Source: Funneliformis mosseae
Lineage: Eukaryota > Glomeromycota > Glomeromycetes > Glomerales > Glomeraceae
NCBI GenBank assembly: GCA_910592005.1
Contig: CAJVPP010001710.1
Coordinates: 1-18,256 of the forward strand
DNA length: 18,256 bases
Direction: 5' to 3'
Shown: positions 17,779 through 18,256 of the stretch, piece by piece
Numbering within the stretch: position 1 is the first letter of the stretch
How the letters are laid out: each line of letters starts with the position of its first letter
The notes under the pieces: model-generated
The model's input: the letters and a program-made list of their open reading frames with translations, nothing else
Databases searched by the model: none
Told to the model about the DNA's origin: nothing
Program-made: the position numbers and the translations under genes

Positions 17779-18256
17779 ATGGCGTCTAGATGAAAAGACA
17801 GTTCTATTATAGATTATACACAAGTTGCTGAATATAAAGAAGTATTTCACGTTGATGATGGTTTACTTTTTTGTAATTATTGCAATCTTTTAATAGAATG
17901 GAAGCATAAATCAACAATTGATACACATTGTGCAAGTAAAAAACATATTTTACAAAAAAAAAATTTTGAAACAAAAGAAAAGACAAAAAGTTAATAAACA
18001 TTACAATCATCCTTACTTGCCTCAGAATCAGAAAAAGAAGTAATAGATTTAATAGAAACATTTGCTAATGTTAACATTCCATTAGAAAAAGTGAACCTCT
18101 TACTTACTTTTTTTAAAAAATACCTTAAAGAGAAAGAAGCAATTCCTTAAGCATCAACTTTACGCTAATTATACTTATTCAGAGTTTTTAATAAACATGT
18201 GGATGCATTAAAAATAATTTTTAATGCTAAACCTGTTTGTATTATTATGGATGAAA
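17779..18256 (+). pseudogene. Start of a CGGBP1/hAT-type zinc-finger transposase relic, cut by the window edge
   Basis: From ATG 17779 a single frame stays readable to the right edge. After one early TGA it reads FHVDDGLLFCNYCNLLIEW, then DTHCASKKH: a BED-like zinc finger with C-x2-C and H-x5-H. After two TAA codons comes VIDLIETFANVNIPLEKV, LLTFFKKYLKEKEAIP, TAA, ASTLR, TAA, LYLFRVFNKHVDALKII, and CIIMDE at the edge, matching the start of the hAT catalytic domain (usually IIxDETTD). The finger plus IPLEKV region resembles CGGBP1, a protein derived from a hAT transposase. No frameshift is seen, only stops, two of which stand where relatives have Gln. The rest of the gene lies outside the window. 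Confidence 0.8.

Noticed and set aside
17779..18256. Reassigned genetic code with TAA/TAG read as Gln in the relics
   Set aside because: The two intact genes end at normal TGA and TAA codons with no internal stops, and relics also contain TGA stops and frameshifts, so decay is the simpler account.

Overview
The window looks like a piece of a very AT-rich fungal nuclear genome. Introns are short (about 75 to 133 bases) and canonical GT-AG, there are two intact spliced genes of eukaryotic families, and there is a large nest of decayed transposons. The mix (extreme AT content, IS630/Tc1-type, Tc1, hAT and Mutator-like remnants, and decayed multi-exon genes of a kind I associate with Glomeromycotina) suggests an arbuscular mycorrhizal fungus such as Rhizophagus. 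That assignment is inference; nothing here names the species.

Left edge (1-314): a more GC-rich patch with a 47-base-period direct repeat, then five 21-22-base tandem units ending in a perfect 34-base palindrome. Gene island (1200-3717): a four-exon + strand gene for a Spo7/NEP1-R1-like subunit of the ER lipin-phosphatase complex (1200-2192) converges on a five-exon - strand gene for an R3HCC1L-like protein (2432-3717). Both were assembled exon by exon and read through without stops. Upstream of the - strand gene lie two CACGTG sites.

Transposon nest (4462-18256): a decayed IS630/Tc1-type transposase (- strand, 4462-5275); an AT-rich minisatellite (5371-5785); a roughly 200-250-base satellite array (5871-8515) split by a complete 1,699-base Tc1/mariner-like element with TA duplication (6155-7853) and by a 151-base Mutator-like MITE with a 10-base duplication (8279-8429). 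A related 120-base MITE follows (8572-8691). Next come a decayed unrecognised + strand coding region (10021-10682), a TA-flanked 157-base MITE (10719-10875), and two decayed multi-exon - strand genes (10919-11890 and 11900-14985). The longer relic is interrupted by a 682-base foldback element whose 323-base arms are nearly identical. Then follow a 60-base tandem repeat (15201-15436), a Tc1 transposase relic (- strand, 16309-16930), a hAT-type MITE with a perfect 8-base duplication (17344-17495), and the start of a CGGBP1/hAT-type zinc-finger transposase relic that runs off the right edge (17779-18256).

The two intact genes are unrelated in function and do not form a pathway. The rest is best read as repeated insertion and decay: paired repeat ends differ mostly by transitions and many relic stops fall where glutamine (CAA/CAG) would be expected, which points to cytosine deamination. 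I see no CRISPR, rRNA or convincing tRNA. Family names come from recognising motifs by eye; no database search was run.
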